DNA from: Micavibrio sp. UBA1672
GTDB taxonomy: Bacteria > Pseudomonadota > Alphaproteobacteria > Micavibrionales > Micavibrionaceae
Direction of reading: 5' to 3'
Length of the DNA stretch: 50,306 nt
Assembly: GCA_002320665.1 (NCBI GenBank)
Contig: DCKO01000096.1
Span: forward strand, 1-50,306
A model generated the notes under the pieces. That model saw only the letters and a list, made by a program, of their open reading frames with translations. It was not told where the DNA came from and searched no databases. The position numbers were made by a program, and so were the translations under genes. Of the stretch, positions 41,668 to 50,306 are shown one piece after another (the first letter of the stretch is position 1; each line of letters begins with the position of its first letter).

Positions 41668-42639
41668 TTAACGAGCAGGTTCTATATTAGGGCCTTCTTC
41701 GCCTTTCGGGAATGGTTCAGCGCTAGAGGCGGCATTTTTTTGTGGACAATAGTTCCCGCTCTGTTCTTCTATAAATTTGTTATAAGCATCTTCGCTCAAG
41801 TACTTGCCCTGTAGAAGATTGATAGAGGGTGGTAGCTTCAGGCTTTCTTCAAAGTTTTGGACGTGTTCAGCCAAAATCAGGAAATCTGGATTAAGCCGCA
41901 GTAATCTCTCGCATTCTTCATGTAAGGCATCCATGGATTCGGCGCTTTCATACCCCTTTGTTACGGCATCAGGACCATCAAGCTTTATGATGCTGACATA
42001 AGGGCCAAAAACATCCAGTCGTCTTTGGTGCATTTCTTTTGCTTGTTTTTTGCTCTGACCGTCTGGAATTGACAGGTGATCATCAAGGATAAAACGGAAG
42101 CCTGCTTTTGTTAATTCTTCAAGATGGCGAGCATTTGCATTCTTGGGGACATCATGTTCCTGAATCTCGAAAAGGACAAGCTCGGGGTTGATATCTCCCA
42201 AAACATCACCCAAGCCAGGGTTTTTTCCAGTAAAAAACCGTTTGGAAAGAGCTGATTGTCCAGAGATATTAACGGCAATCGGGTCTGTGTTTTCAAGATC
42301 AAGTTGATCCAGAATTTTTCTAATGATGACCGAGTCCATATCCATGGATGAGCCTGTTTGCATGGCCTGATCAGAAACAGCTTGCATCTTTAGGGCTTTA
42401 TTCTCTCTTGTAATGGGCTGTGTCAGGATTTCATGGCATAATATGCCAGCGGGGCTGTCCGGCTTTTGAGGGTGGTAGGCCCAGTAAAAGGGTTCGGATT
42501 TTATTTCTCCATGCTTGAAACCGTCGCCACGCATGGCATCAAGAAAATCACTATATTGTCCGAGTTCCTCAAACTGAATTCGGATTTTGCGCAGCAAATT
42601 TTCAAAGCTGGTCAGAGATGGTTTTTTTCCGCGTGACAT
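41668..42639 (-). CDS. EAL-domain protein, divergent c-di-GMP phosphodiesterase candidate
   Basis: 323 residues. The EAL domain spans about 70-290. The signature Glu sits in ILCHEILTQP (EIL for EAL); the other catalytic positions look kept: Asn in PIAVNISGQSAL, Glu in LVLFEIQEHDV, Asp-Asp in FRFILDDHLS (DDH for the usual DDF), Lys in IIKLDG, Glu in LILAEHVQN, and Gln in LLQGKYLS. So hydrolysis of c-di-GMP is possible although several motifs are off-consensus. No GGDEF or sensor domain and no membrane span; a short polar tail ends the protein. It lies 26 bases before radA on the same strand. Confidence 0.82.
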   Translation of the reverse strand: MSRGKKPSLTSFENLLRKIRIQFEELGQYSDFLDAMRGDGFKHGEIKSEPFYWAYHPQKPDSPAGILCHEILTQPITRENKALKMQAVSDQAMQTGSSMDMDSVIIRKILDQLDLENTDPIAVNISGQSALSKRFFTGKNPGLGDVLGDINPELVLFEIQEHDVPKNANARHLEELTKAGFRFILDDHLSIPDGQSKKQAKEMHQRRLDVFGPYVSIIKLDGPDAVTKGYESAESMDALHEECERLLRLNPDFLILAEHVQNFEESLKLPPSINLLQGKYLSEDAYNKFIEEQSGNYCPQKNAASSAEPFPKGEEGPNIEPAR

Positions 42640-42741
42640 TATGTCCCCAAGATACTGTGTTCTTATTTTCTTATTGTTAAGCTCTTACTGCAAAACGGGG
42701 AGAAAATGCCAGTTTTTTTTGAAAAAACCTTAATAGAAAGG

Positions 42742-44406
42742 CTATCCTTCGCGTTTTAAGGCCCATTTAATGCGGGATTCTGCTGCATTCATGGTGCCAT
42801 GGATAGCCAATTGCTGTGTTTTTCTCGGTGTGATGCTATCGCCCATATAGATGCTGTCCTCAAGTGCTAGTACACCTGCGGATAAGGAAAATCTCCAGCC
42901 AGACCCATCGGAAATGCGCAAGAGAGCCTCTTGATTATCATTAATAAGGGAGATTTTGACGCTTGGGTGCAGATGGAATCTTACGGCGACTTCGATGGGA
43001 TGAATTAGTGTGATCTCGGATGTGAATGTGTCTTCACCGCGCAAATCATGCCCCTCATCACCCATATAGATGCTGCGGGTGTGAACTATGCCGTTAAGGG
43101 GCATATAGCCATTATGTGTGGCTTTGAGGAGGATCGCCTCTTTGGTTTCCTCGCGTTTCAGGGAATATTCAGTGACTTTGCGGCCAAAATGCCCATCAGG
43201 TTTTAGCTCGCAGGCATTGCGGTGGTCGAGGCAGGCTGTGTTGTGTCCATTGGTGAAGCGTAAAGCTTCTTGCCAGTTTTTATTTGATGGGTGCGTACCG
43301 CAAGAGGTGAATATGCGGTTTTTACCGTGGGAGAATTCAAAGGCTAGTGGTGAGGCATGGGTTTTGGCATCAAAGCCATGATCGGGGGATTTTCCGATAT
43401 CCATGATCAGAAGAGAGCGTCCTAATGATGCGCGCTCGAAACCGGAATAGGGCAGGGAATACCGAGCCTTGCCGCGAATGCCTGCCTGAGAGAGGATCTC
43501 ATCAATTTGCGTAGAATTGCCCTCTTGTGTGCTGTGGAAAAGGGCAAAGCGGCGATCGCCGTGACGGAAGAAGCGGATCACATTGCCGGCATTCTGGATG
43601 GTATCTTCCAGAAATTCGGGCACGTCTAACCCGCCAGCGCCCATAGCTGCTCTTATTTCGACCAGTGTTTCAAGAATGCCAAGGAGCACAGCAGGCGAGC
43701 GGGAGGCATGGCCGCCATCGGCTAGAATTTGCTTATCAATGGCGTTTTCCAAAGAAGACAAAGCCTGTTTAATCCATGGTTCATGGTTTTCAAGTGCCAA
43801 ACCAGCGTAGAGCAGACCCTTAATAGCGCTGAAATAGGTGATATCGCGAGGATCACCCAATGCATTATGCAAGTGCTTGGCTTGTTTTGTGATCGAGGTC
43901 ATGAAGCTTTCGATGAAGGCCTCATCATTGCCTGCGACGAAATAATCATAATGGGCTATCCACATGGAAAGGCGCTCACCAGTTAAATCGTTGCGCCATG
44001 TTGCGGCGTTCCAGTTCTTATAGGTGTGAACCCAGTTTTCGATCATCAGACGGCCTTGCTCGCGGGCAACGGGGCCGCCCAGTGTTCTGAGGTCTCGCAG
44101 CCACAGGAAGCTATGCATATGGGTCATCCAGATTTCATCTGTGTCTTCGGGTGCCCACCAGCTACTATACCATTGCGGCCCTGTGCGTTCATCTTCATCG
44201 CCGACATCGGCGGCTTCCAGTAATTCTTGTCCTTTTGCACTATCACCCTTCCACGGATCGGCGGGTTTTGTGGCGAGGTGCTCTGGCGGGTTTTCCGAAA
44301 GGCTCCAATCATAAAGGAAGCTGCCATAGGTCATCTCTCCGGCTTTGCTCTTGAGGTGTTCAAGCAGGTCAAAAGATTTATTCAAAAAGGGCAATTGAAA
44401 AGACAT
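42742..44406 (-). CDS. Heparinase II/III family protein
   Basis: 554 residues. The alpha/alpha toroid half contains WRNDLTGERLSMWIAHYDYF and LADGGHASRSPAVLLGILETL; the beta-sandwich half has FEFSHGKNRIFTSCGTHPSN and a terminal AESRIKWALKREG. This form, always near rpe (and often purH) in alphaproteobacteria, lacks a signal peptide and its substrate is unknown, though polysaccharide lyase activity is implied by fold. It follows rpe by 27 bases, same direction. Confidence 0.9.
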   Translation of the reverse strand: MSFQLPFLNKSFDLLEHLKSKAGEMTYGSFLYDWSLSENPPEHLATKPADPWKGDSAKGQELLEAADVGDEDERTGPQWYSSWWAPEDTDEIWMTHMHSFLWLRDLRTLGGPVAREQGRLMIENWVHTYKNWNAATWRNDLTGERLSMWIAHYDYFVAGNDEAFIESFMTSITKQAKHLHNALGDPRDITYFSAIKGLLYAGLALENHEPWIKQALSSLENAIDKQILADGGHASRSPAVLLGILETLVEIRAAMGAGGLDVPEFLEDTIQNAGNVIRFFRHGDRRFALFHSTQEGNSTQIDEILSQAGIRGKARYSLPYSGFERASLGRSLLIMDIGKSPDHGFDAKTHASPLAFEFSHGKNRIFTSCGTHPSNKNWQEALRFTNGHNTACLDHRNACELKPDGHFGRKVTEYSLKREETKEAILLKATHNGYMPLNGIVHTRSIYMGDEGHDLRGEDTFTSEITLIHPIEVAVRFHLHPSVKISLINDNQEALLRISDGSGWRFSLSAGVLALEDSIYMGDSITPRKTQQLAIHGTMNAAESRIKWALKREG

Positions 44407-44433
44407 GATTTCCTACCTTTCTTTTCCAGACAT

Positions 44434-45102
44434 TTACGAGTCTCCCCGTAAAGATTTGATATGGCTTGCATAGTGCTCGGGGCCGTCTTTGAACACAGCT
44501 GTTCCGGCGACCAGAACATTCGCACCAGCCTTGATAACTTGTTTGGCTGTCTCAGGATTGATCCCACCATCGACTTGCAGATCAATATTGCGGCCAGTGG
44601 CCTCTATCATTTCGCGCGCATCGGCGATTTTATCAAGCAGCGGAATGAAGCTCTGGCCGCCAAAGCCCGGATTAACAGTCATAATAAGAATAAGGTCGAC
44701 ATCATCCATCACGTGTTTGATGGACTCGATTGGTGTATGCGGATTTAGGGAGACGCCGCATTTCACGCCCTTGGATTTGATATGTTGCAATGTGCGGTGG
44801 AGATGCGGGCCTGCCTCTACGTGGGCGGTGATGATATCTGCGCCAGCCGCGACGAAATCATCAATCAGCGGATCAACAGGGGAAATCATCAAATGGACAT
44901 CGAAAACTTTTTTGCTACATTTACGAATGGATTTGACCACAGGCGCGCCAAAGGTGAGGTTCGGGACAAAATGCCCGTCCATCACGTCAATATGGATGTA
45001 ATCTGCGCCGGCCTCGTCAATGGCTGTTACTTCTTGACCTAAGATAGAGAAGTCAGCAGAGAGGATTGAGGGCGCGATAAGAATTTTATCAGAAGTGGTC
45101 AT
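44434..45102 (-). CDS. rpe: Ribulose-phosphate 3-epimerase
   Basis: 222 residues, a TIM barrel of normal length. Motifs: APSILSADFSILGQEV, HIDVMDGHFVPNLTFG with metal ligands His and Asp, VFDVHLMI, MTVNPGFGGQSFIP, and LQVDGGINPETAKQ. It interconverts ribulose 5-phosphate and xylulose 5-phosphate in the pentose phosphate pathway. It heads a two-gene run with the heparinase gene. Confidence 0.97.
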   Translation of the reverse strand: MTTSDKILIAPSILSADFSILGQEVTAIDEAGADYIHIDVMDGHFVPNLTFGAPVVKSIRKCSKKVFDVHLMISPVDPLIDDFVAAGADIITAHVEAGPHLHRTLQHIKSKGVKCGVSLNPHTPIESIKHVMDDVDLILIMTVNPGFGGQSFIPLLDKIADAREMIEATGRNIDLQVDGGINPETAKQVIKAGANVLVAGTAVFKDGPEHYASHIKSLRGDS

Positions 45103-45291
45103 GAGTTTTACGCTTTACTTTAGTGGGGTTGCTTCGGTTTTTTATGGTCTATATCCGAGAATCGAATACGAAGCGAGAGGAGAATTTATAGTAAAGGCAA
45201 TATAACAGAAAAAAGAGCTTATATCCACAGGGATTTGTGTTTCTGAGGGAATAATGATTATATGTGGGAAATGGAAGTTATAAGTTAAAAT

Positions 45292-45792
45292 ATGAGAAGA
45301 TATTTATTGGCGATTATGTTCGTGGTTTTTGCCTCATATGCGTATGCTGATGGATTACCCTTAATGGAAGGTCGTTATCAGGGGGCAGTAATTGTATTAG
45401 AGCTAACAAAAGAACAAAAACAAGTAATTGATCATTATCGAGTCTGCCATTTGGAGCATTACGAAACTATGAATCAATATACACCATATATTTTTACTCT
45501 GACATTTCAGCAAACTGGAATATTAAAGGCGAGTAAAGGATTTAGCCCTGAGTTTTTTATTGTTCACGAGACATATCGTGGTGATAATGATGCTGGTCCA
45601 CACTGGAATGTTGTGCTGCGTTTTTCTGAAGATAAGATGGAAATTCCACTTGATCTTGTTTTATCTAAAAAAGAGGCGAGCAAAGAGCTTGAAATGCAAG
45701 GCTGGAGCAAAACTAACCCTTGTTTTCCTTCATTAGGCATAAAAAGTGTTCACCAAAGTATTCCGCAGGAGAATGTAACAATCTCGTGCTAA
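45292..45792 (+). CDS. Secreted hypothetical protein
   Basis: 166 residues. Signal peptide 1-19 (MRRYLLAIMFVVFASYAYA). The mature part, starting DGLPLMEGRYQGAVIVLEL, is beta-rich with three Cys residues and no known family. It is more AT-rich than nearby core genes and stands alone, about 100 bases ahead of the DsbC/G-like gene, which could act on its cysteines; that is conjecture. Confidence 0.65.
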   Translation: MRRYLLAIMFVVFASYAYADGLPLMEGRYQGAVIVLELTKEQKQVIDHYRVCHLEHYETMNQYTPYIFTLTFQQTGILKASKGFSPEFFIVHETYRGDNDAGPHWNVVLRFSEDKMEIPLDLVLSKKEASKELEMQGWSKTNPCFPSLGIKSVHQSIPQENVTISC

Positions 45793-45895
45793 TTTCCGAA
45801 CCGAAAAAATAATAATTTGTACTTGGGCCATGATATGGCTATGTTTGGAATACTTAAGGAACAGTTTTTGAGAATATAAAGGCAGGTTTGCGATT

Positions 45896-46774
45896 ATGAG
45901 AAAAACAACTCACTCTCTATCACGTTTGGTACTTTTAACATTTGGCGCTTTGGCATTAATGGTGCCGAGCTATAGTGCGCTGGCGCAAGATATGACGCAG
46001 GAATCTGTTCCCGAATTGCCCGAACCTTTGCAAAATCTGGCCAATGAAGGAGCGCAAATCCGCTTTTTGGGTCGTGATCAAGGGCTGGATGGCTGGATTG
46101 CGATCAAGAATGGCCGCGAGCAATATTTTTATGTTTTGCCCAATCGGCAGGCTTTTGTCTCCGGCATTTTATTCGATGCCAAGGGCAATGCTGTTACACA
46201 TGATCAGGTACGACGTTTGCAGGCGCAAGGTGATGGAACACTAAGTGCTTTGGCGGCAGATGATCCGTATGAGACTGCGCGCACCGAAGATAAAAAACAG
46301 CAATACGAGTTTAAAACCCCATCGGAACAGCTTTTCTGGGATGTGGAAAATAGCAATTGGGTACCTTTGGGTTTTGCCGGAACGCCTGTGTTATATGCAT
46401 TTGTTGATCCGCAATGTCCGCATTGTCACCGCACGCTAACATCTCTTCGCAGCTATATTGAAGATGGGAAAGTGCAAGTCCGCTTGATACCTGTGGGATT
46501 GAGACAAGAAACCAAATCACAAGCAGCGTTTTTGCTGGCGGCACCTGATCCGGCGACAACATGGTGGCGTCATCTTGATCAAACAAGCTTGTTGCCAGCC
46601 AAGGAAGAGATTAGTACGCAAGGTGTAGAGCGTAACCTATTGGTGATGACCACATGGAAATTAACGGCGACTCCTTTGATTGTTTATCGCGGTAAAGATC
46701 AAAAGGTTAAAATCATACAGGGTACACCGAAAGACATTGAGGCCTTGATTAATGATCTTGGGGCGCGCAGCTAA
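45896..46774 (+). CDS. Periplasmic DsbC/DsbG-like thiol-disulfide protein
   Basis: 292 residues. Signal peptide 1-30 (cleavage after ALA). A dimerisation-type N-terminal domain (about 45-125) precedes a thioredoxin fold with active site CPHC at 174-177 in FVDPQCPHCHRT and the cis-Pro in LTATPLIVYRG. CPHC is the DsbA/DsbG-type redox pair; the overall plan fits DsbC/DsbG isomerases. It should act on secreted Cys-rich proteins, of which this window encodes several. It stands upstream of an unknown helical protein on the same strand. Confidence 0.9.
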   Translation: MRKTTHSLSRLVLLTFGALALMVPSYSALAQDMTQESVPELPEPLQNLANEGAQIRFLGRDQGLDGWIAIKNGREQYFYVLPNRQAFVSGILFDAKGNAVTHDQVRRLQAQGDGTLSALAADDPYETARTEDKKQQYEFKTPSEQLFWDVENSNWVPLGFAGTPVLYAFVDPQCPHCHRTLTSLRSYIEDGKVQVRLIPVGLRQETKSQAAFLLAAPDPATTWWRHLDQTSLLPAKEEISTQGVERNLLVMTTWKLTATPLIVYRGKDQKVKIIQGTPKDIEALINDLGARS

Positions 46775-46839
46775 TTTCCTTGCATCAGGCGATCATGCGT
46801 TACTATACTGCGTTCCAAACAGGAAAAAGCAGGTGAATA

Positions 46840-47742
46840 ATGGGCGCAGATCCCGATATATTGCAGGGCGAATATGATAAGCTTGTGGGCGATGTCCAGA
46901 GTGGGAAATCGGGTATATCGATTTTAGGCAAGGCGTTTCTTGATCCGCATTCAAAGCTTCATAGTTTTCTAAACAAAAATCCTGATTTTATTGCCGATGG
47001 TATCGGGGTTTTGGCACAGAGTAATGAGCGCAAACATCTGGATCTTGTTAAAGATATCATGGTCAAGCATCCTGATTTTGCGCAGGAAGGGCTGGAAAGT
47101 CTGGTTTCAAATGGTCATGAATGGGCTTTTGATGTGTTTAAGGATTATTTGCAAGACCAAGGCGACAAAGCGTCGATTGCGCTGCTTGTTCTCAGGGATT
47201 ATCTTGAAGAGTATGGTTCGCAAGCAGGGCGTAGCAATGATACCAAATCCTCTGCTATGAATGGATTTAGATCATTAGAGCTTCGGGGCTTGGCGGAAGT
47301 GATGTTGAATCATACAGAGCATTATGGAAGCCATCCTATGGAAATGCTTGAATTTCAGGTGGCGTTTGCCAAAGTCCGAAATGAAGAAGCGTTTAAAGGG
47401 CGGCATCAGGCTTTCACAGAAAATATTCTCAAACAGGCTACGGGGGCTTTTGTAGACTATCAGGTTGAAACTCAAGAAAACGGGAAGACCGTGCAGCAAA
47501 CAAAGTCAAAGCCTTATTTGCAATCTTTGTCAGGTGAAGAGCGCAGCAGAATGGAAGAGGCGCTTCAGCAGCTTGTGCAGCAAAATTGTGTGACGGAACT
47601 TGCGTTGAAGAATTTTGACAGAGACTTAAGAAGCATAACAGGTTCGGGTTTGGAGTTTGAGTGGAAGGAACCCGAGCAGTTGTCATCAGGGCATGGGTCA
47701 GCCAATGTCGTTCAGATTAATCCCGAGCAAAAATTACCGTAA
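46840..47742 (+). CDS. Hypothetical helical-repeat protein
   Basis: 300 residues, cytoplasmic by appearance. Near-repeats of about 30 residues open the protein (HSFLNKNPDFIADGIGVLAQ, then KDIMVKHPDFAQEGLESLV), like HEAT/ARM-type helix pairs. The second half is charged and Gln-rich. No family recognised. ATG has AAAGCAGG about eight bases upstream. Its stop is one base from the convergent pyk stop. It may be a lineage-specific protein. Confidence 0.65.
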   Translation: MGADPDILQGEYDKLVGDVQSGKSGISILGKAFLDPHSKLHSFLNKNPDFIADGIGVLAQSNERKHLDLVKDIMVKHPDFAQEGLESLVSNGHEWAFDVFKDYLQDQGDKASIALLVLRDYLEEYGSQAGRSNDTKSSAMNGFRSLELRGLAEVMLNHTEHYGSHPMEMLEFQVAFAKVRNEEAFKGRHQAFTENILKQATGAFVDYQVETQENGKTVQQTKSKPYLQSLSGEERSRMEEALQQLVQQNCVTELALKNFDRDLRSITGSGLEFEWKEPEQLSSGHGSANVVQINPEQKLP

Positions 47743-47743
47743 A

Positions 47744-49168
47744 TCATTCTTTCTCGACTTTTGCAATTCGCAGAATGTTGGTGCTGCCCTTGACGCCAAA
47801 AGGTAGGCCTGCTGTCATGATGAAACGGTCGCCTTTTTTGGCGAAACCGTTCGAGACTGCTATTTTTGCTGCATGCCGTGCAGGGCCGGTAAAGTCTTCG
47901 GGGTCGGCTTTGTCATGCACGGTGTGAACGCCATAGGACAGGGTTAGTTTTCGGGCTACTTCCAAATGCGGGGTCAGACAAAGGATAGGCACTTCGGGTC
48001 TTTGCCGCGCGGTTCTTAAGGATGTTGCGCCGGAATTGGTGTAATTGACAATCATCACGGCTTCGACATCTTGCGCGACATAATAGGCGGCTGTGGTGAT
48101 GGCATCGGAGGGTGTGTTGAGCGCATCGGGGCGCGAGGCCTCCATCATATCAAGGTAGTCGTCGTCTTCCTCTGTTTTGCGGGCGATGCGATCCATGATC
48201 TCGACGGCAAGGACGGGATAATCTCCGGCGGCGGTTTCAGCCGAGAGCATCACGCAATCTGTGCCGTCATATACGGCTGTGGCGACATCAGAGGCTTCGG
48301 CGCGGGTTGGCTGCGGGTTTGTGATCATGGATTCTAACATCTGGGTGGCGACCACGACGGGTTTGCCTTTTTCCCTTACCATCTTGATCACGTCTTTTTG
48401 GACCGATGGCACATTTTCGGGCGGGATTTCAACGCCCAGATCGCCGCGCGCCAGCATGATCCCGTCAACATGCTCGATGATTTCTTCGAGTTGAATCAGG
48501 GCGGAGGGCTTTTCGATTTTGGCCATGAGGGCGGCGCGCCCCTTGATCAGCTTTTTGGCTTCTATGACATCTTCGGGTTTTTGTACGAAGCTTTGCGCGA
48601 TCCAGTCCACGCCCATTTTAAGTGCGGCTTTCAGGTCGGTTTTGTCCTTTTCAGTCAGGGCCGGAATGGGCAAAATCGTGCCGGGGACATTAAAGCCTTT
48701 TTTATCGCTGAGCTTGCTGCCGGCTGTGATGATGCCCTCGAGATAGCCTTTTCCTTTTTTCTGGATTTCAAAATGAACCTTGCCGTCATCGAGTAAAATT
48801 CTGCTGCCCTTTGACAGGGTGGAGATAACTTCGGGGTGGGGAAGGCATACGCGCGTTTCATCGCCATCTGCTGGATCAGAATCGAAACGGAATTTTTGCC
48901 CCTTTTCCAGCTTGATGCTGCCATCCTTGAATTTACCGATTCGTAATTTTGGGCCCTGCATGTCGGCAAGGATACCAATGGCGTGCTTTTGCTCCGATTC
49001 GATTTTGCGAATCGTTTCAAGGGCTTGCTTGTGATCTTCGTGGGAGCCATGAGAGAAATTTAGTCGGAAGATATCAACACCTGCCTCGAAAAGCTTGCGT
49101 ATCATGTCTTCGCTGTTGCTGGCCGGACCTAATGTGGCCAGAATTTTGGTCTTTCTATTTCGTTTCAT
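47744..49168 (-). CDS. pyk: Pyruvate kinase
   Basis: 474 residues, normal length. Motifs: RNRKTKILATLGPAS, FRLNFSHGSHEDH, LADMQGPKLRIG, the active-site MAKIEKPSALIQLEEII with the catalytic Lys, LARGDLGVEIPPE, VATQMLESMI and MLSAETAAGDYP. It makes pyruvate and ATP in the last glycolytic step. It stands alone; upstream lies a long gap shared with nrdA. Confidence 0.97.
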   Translation of the reverse strand: MKRNRKTKILATLGPASNSEDMIRKLFEAGVDIFRLNFSHGSHEDHKQALETIRKIESEQKHAIGILADMQGPKLRIGKFKDGSIKLEKGQKFRFDSDPADGDETRVCLPHPEVISTLSKGSRILLDDGKVHFEIQKKGKGYLEGIITAGSKLSDKKGFNVPGTILPIPALTEKDKTDLKAALKMGVDWIAQSFVQKPEDVIEAKKLIKGRAALMAKIEKPSALIQLEEIIEHVDGIMLARGDLGVEIPPENVPSVQKDVIKMVREKGKPVVVATQMLESMITNPQPTRAEASDVATAVYDGTDCVMLSAETAAGDYPVLAVEIMDRIARKTEEDDDYLDMMEASRPDALNTPSDAITTAAYYVAQDVEAVMIVNYTNSGATSLRTARQRPEVPILCLTPHLEVARKLTLSYGVHTVHDKADPEDFTGPARHAAKIAVSNGFAKKGDRFIMTAGLPFGVKGSTNILRIAKVEKE

Positions 49169-49554
49169 GCTGATTCCCTGTTTCGATTGTGGCAGTTTTG
49201 ACGTGTTTTTTTATGAGATTCTAGCAGAAACTGGTCAAAACAACAGGGACTTTTTTGTCATATCAGGTCCTATATATTGTGTCTGTAGGGGGTGTTTTTG
49301 TGTAATAAAATTACTTTTGAAAAAAAATCACATCGGGATAAGCTCGCGGATATGTGGTTTTTTGTGTTAAAAAACAAACGTTTCGTGGTACGTGAATATC
49401 TTTTTAGGAATAAAATCAATTTGGCACGATATACGAGATATAGTATGTTACATCTCAATTGATCACAACAGATTGTGTGGTTGCCCCAATTAAATCATTC
49501 CTCTTAAGTTTTTTCATTAGAGTGAATATCAATTATTTTTTAGGAGAGAAGCTC
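49169..49554. other. 386-base divergent control region between pyk and nrdA
   Basis: AT-rich and without a credible gene. It holds two NrdR-type boxes (listed separately) near nrdA and a partial match, CCTATATATTGTGT at 49269-49282, nearer pyk. Promoters for both genes must lie here but none is clear-cut. Confidence 0.6.
49433..49478 (+). promoter_or_regulatory. Candidate NrdR box pair upstream of nrdA
   Basis: TCACAACAGATTGTGT (49463-49478) matches the NrdR consensus ACACwATATATwGTGT at about 13 of 16 positions. ACGAGATATAGTATGT (49433-49448) matches at about 11. Their starts are 30 bases apart, about three helical turns, as NrdR pairs usually are, and 77-122 bases before the nrdA ATG. Confidence 0.5.
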
Positions 49555-50306
49555 ATGTTTGACGTAGCGCAAATGGAGAGAGGTCATCGTGTCCAGATTG
49601 ATCGCTCAAGAGACGAAAATTTAACCGAATTCGGTAAAGCGACGTTAAAAGACAGGTATTTAATGCCTGAAGAGCAATATCAGGATATTTTTGCGCGTAA
49701 TGCGATGTATTATGCCGATGATAATGACCATGCGCAGCGTATTTATGATTATATTTCCAATTTGTGGTTTATGCCCTCTACGCCTGTTCTCTCCAATGGT
49801 GGTACGAGCCGCGGCCTTCCTATTTCCTGTTTCTTGAACGAGACAGGGGATTCTCTTGAAAATATTGTATCTCTTTGGAACGAGAATGTCTGGCTTGCTT
49901 CGCTTGGTGGTGGGATTGGATCATACTGGGGGAATGTGCGCTCGATCGGCGAGAAGGTTGGCCGTAACGGCAAGACTTCCGGTATTGTACCGTTCATCCG
50001 TGTGATGGATTCTTTGACACTGGCGATTTCCCAAGGCTCGCTTCGTCGTGGTTCTGCGGCGATTTATCTGCCTGTGTGGCATCCTGAAATTGAAGAATTC
50101 GTGGAAATCCGCAGACCAACAGGTGGTGACCCAAATCGTAAAGCGCTGAACCTGCATCATGGTGTTCTTATCCCGAACCGCTTTATGGAAGCGGTTGAAA
50201 ATGACGAGGAATGGGCGCTGCGCTCTCCGAAGGATAATAGTGTGGTCGATAAGGTGAAGGCGCGTGATTTGTGGATTCGATTGCTAACGGCTCGTATCGA
50301 AACAGT
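49555..50306 (+). CDS. nrdA: Ribonucleoside-diphosphate reductase alpha subunit, C-terminus beyond window
   Basis: 250 codons are visible with no stop. ATG at 49555 has GGAGAG six bases upstream. The product begins directly with the catalytic barrel region; the N-terminal ATP cone found in E. coli NrdA is missing, which points to altered activity control. Visible: FMPSTPVLSNGGTSRGLPIS and SCFLNE with the first redox-active Cys, the substrate loop LASLGGGIGSYWGNVR, and RRGSAAIYLPVWHPEIEEF. It makes deoxyribonucleotides with the beta subunit, expected downstream outside the window. Candidate NrdR boxes precede it. Confidence 0.93.
   Translation, partial: MFDVAQMERGHRVQIDRSRDENLTEFGKATLKDRYLMPEEQYQDIFARNAMYYADDNDHAQRIYDYISNLWFMPSTPVLSNGGTSRGLPISCFLNETGDSLENIVSLWNENVWLASLGGGIGSYWGNVRSIGEKVGRNGKTSGIVPFIRVMDSLTLAISQGSLRRGSAAIYLPVWHPEIEEFVEIRRPTGGDPNRKALNLHHGVLIPNRFMEAVENDEEWALRSPKDNSVVDKVKARDLWIRLLTARIET

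Noticed and set aside
45155..45200. Possible third copy of the 102-bp repeat upstream of the secreted unknown
   Set aside because: Only a short internal stretch (CGAATACGAAGCGAGAG) is vaguely similar; ends, core blocks and pairing arms are absent.
49267..49282. Third NrdR-like box nearer pyk
   Set aside because: Right half matches well but the left half does not, and there is no partner box at a helical-turn spacing.
1..50306. CRISPR arrays, tRNA genes, IS elements or prophage
   Set aside because: No regular spaced repeats, cloverleaf-like sequences, transposases or integrases were found on reading both strands.

Overview
The window reads as a chromosomal segment of a moderately AT-rich alphaproteobacterium. 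The evidence is the core-gene set and order: rpsF-rpsR-rplI, dnaB-alr and radA all on one strand, an alphaproteobacterial-type heparinase II/III gene next to rpe, an MlaEF lipid transporter, and a class I nrdA without an N-terminal ATP cone. A finer placement (for example Micavibrionales or another deep-branching order) cannot be settled from the sequence alone. No tRNA, rRNA, IS element, integrase or CRISPR array was seen.

Region 1-16720 is the most unusual part: one long minus-strand operon, read from 16720 down past position 1. In transcription order it encodes a SrfA-like membrane protein with three Cys-rich repeats and a C-terminal YfaP/DUF2135-like domain; SrfA; SrfB, an actin/Hsp70-fold ATPase; SrfC, a P-loop GTPase-like protein; a single-span protein with a Sel1/TPR-like tail; a secreted SH3-VWA protein; a LolD-like ATPase; an FtsX/LolC-like permease; a secreted SUMF1-fold protein without the catalytic cysteines; and a secreted peptidoglycan-binding protein cut by the window edge. 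Gene junctions overlap or are a few bases wide, which argues for one envelope-spanning machine. srfABC is known by name from Salmonella, but the extended ten-gene layout is the best candidate here for a poorly described system.

Region 16805-24779 carries a carboxymuconolactone-decarboxylase-like protein divergent from a BigR/SqrR-type ArsR repressor and a rhodanese-DUF2892 membrane protein. Then, on the minus strand, comes a possible small biosynthetic operon: fabG, a DUF6959-like protein, a StlD/DarB-like ketosynthase, a haem-oxygenase-like diiron candidate and a DUF6999-like protein. Two Fur-like boxes lie upstream of fabG. A plus-strand operon of unknown proteins, including a 664-residue membrane protein, follows.

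Region 24776-33664 is envelope and replication core: PBP1A, a GNAT acetyltransferase, MlaF and MlaE (no MlaD), a VanX-like dipeptidase with an altered metal-binding motif, alanine racemase and DnaB. Two copies of a roughly 102-bp structured repeat lie here, one abutting the PBP1A start codon and one filling the gap between vanX-like and alr.

Region 33682-50306 holds rplI-rpsR-rpsF, fabD followed by two small accessory genes (DUF1963, DUF1877) with a duplicated fabD 3' end between them, a minimal ferrous-iron uptake pair (FTR1 permease plus cupredoxin) with Fur boxes, MmcQ/YjbR, radA, an EAL protein, heparinase II/III, rpe, a secreted unknown, a DsbC/DsbG-like protein, an unknown helical protein, pyk, and the start of nrdA behind candidate NrdR boxes.
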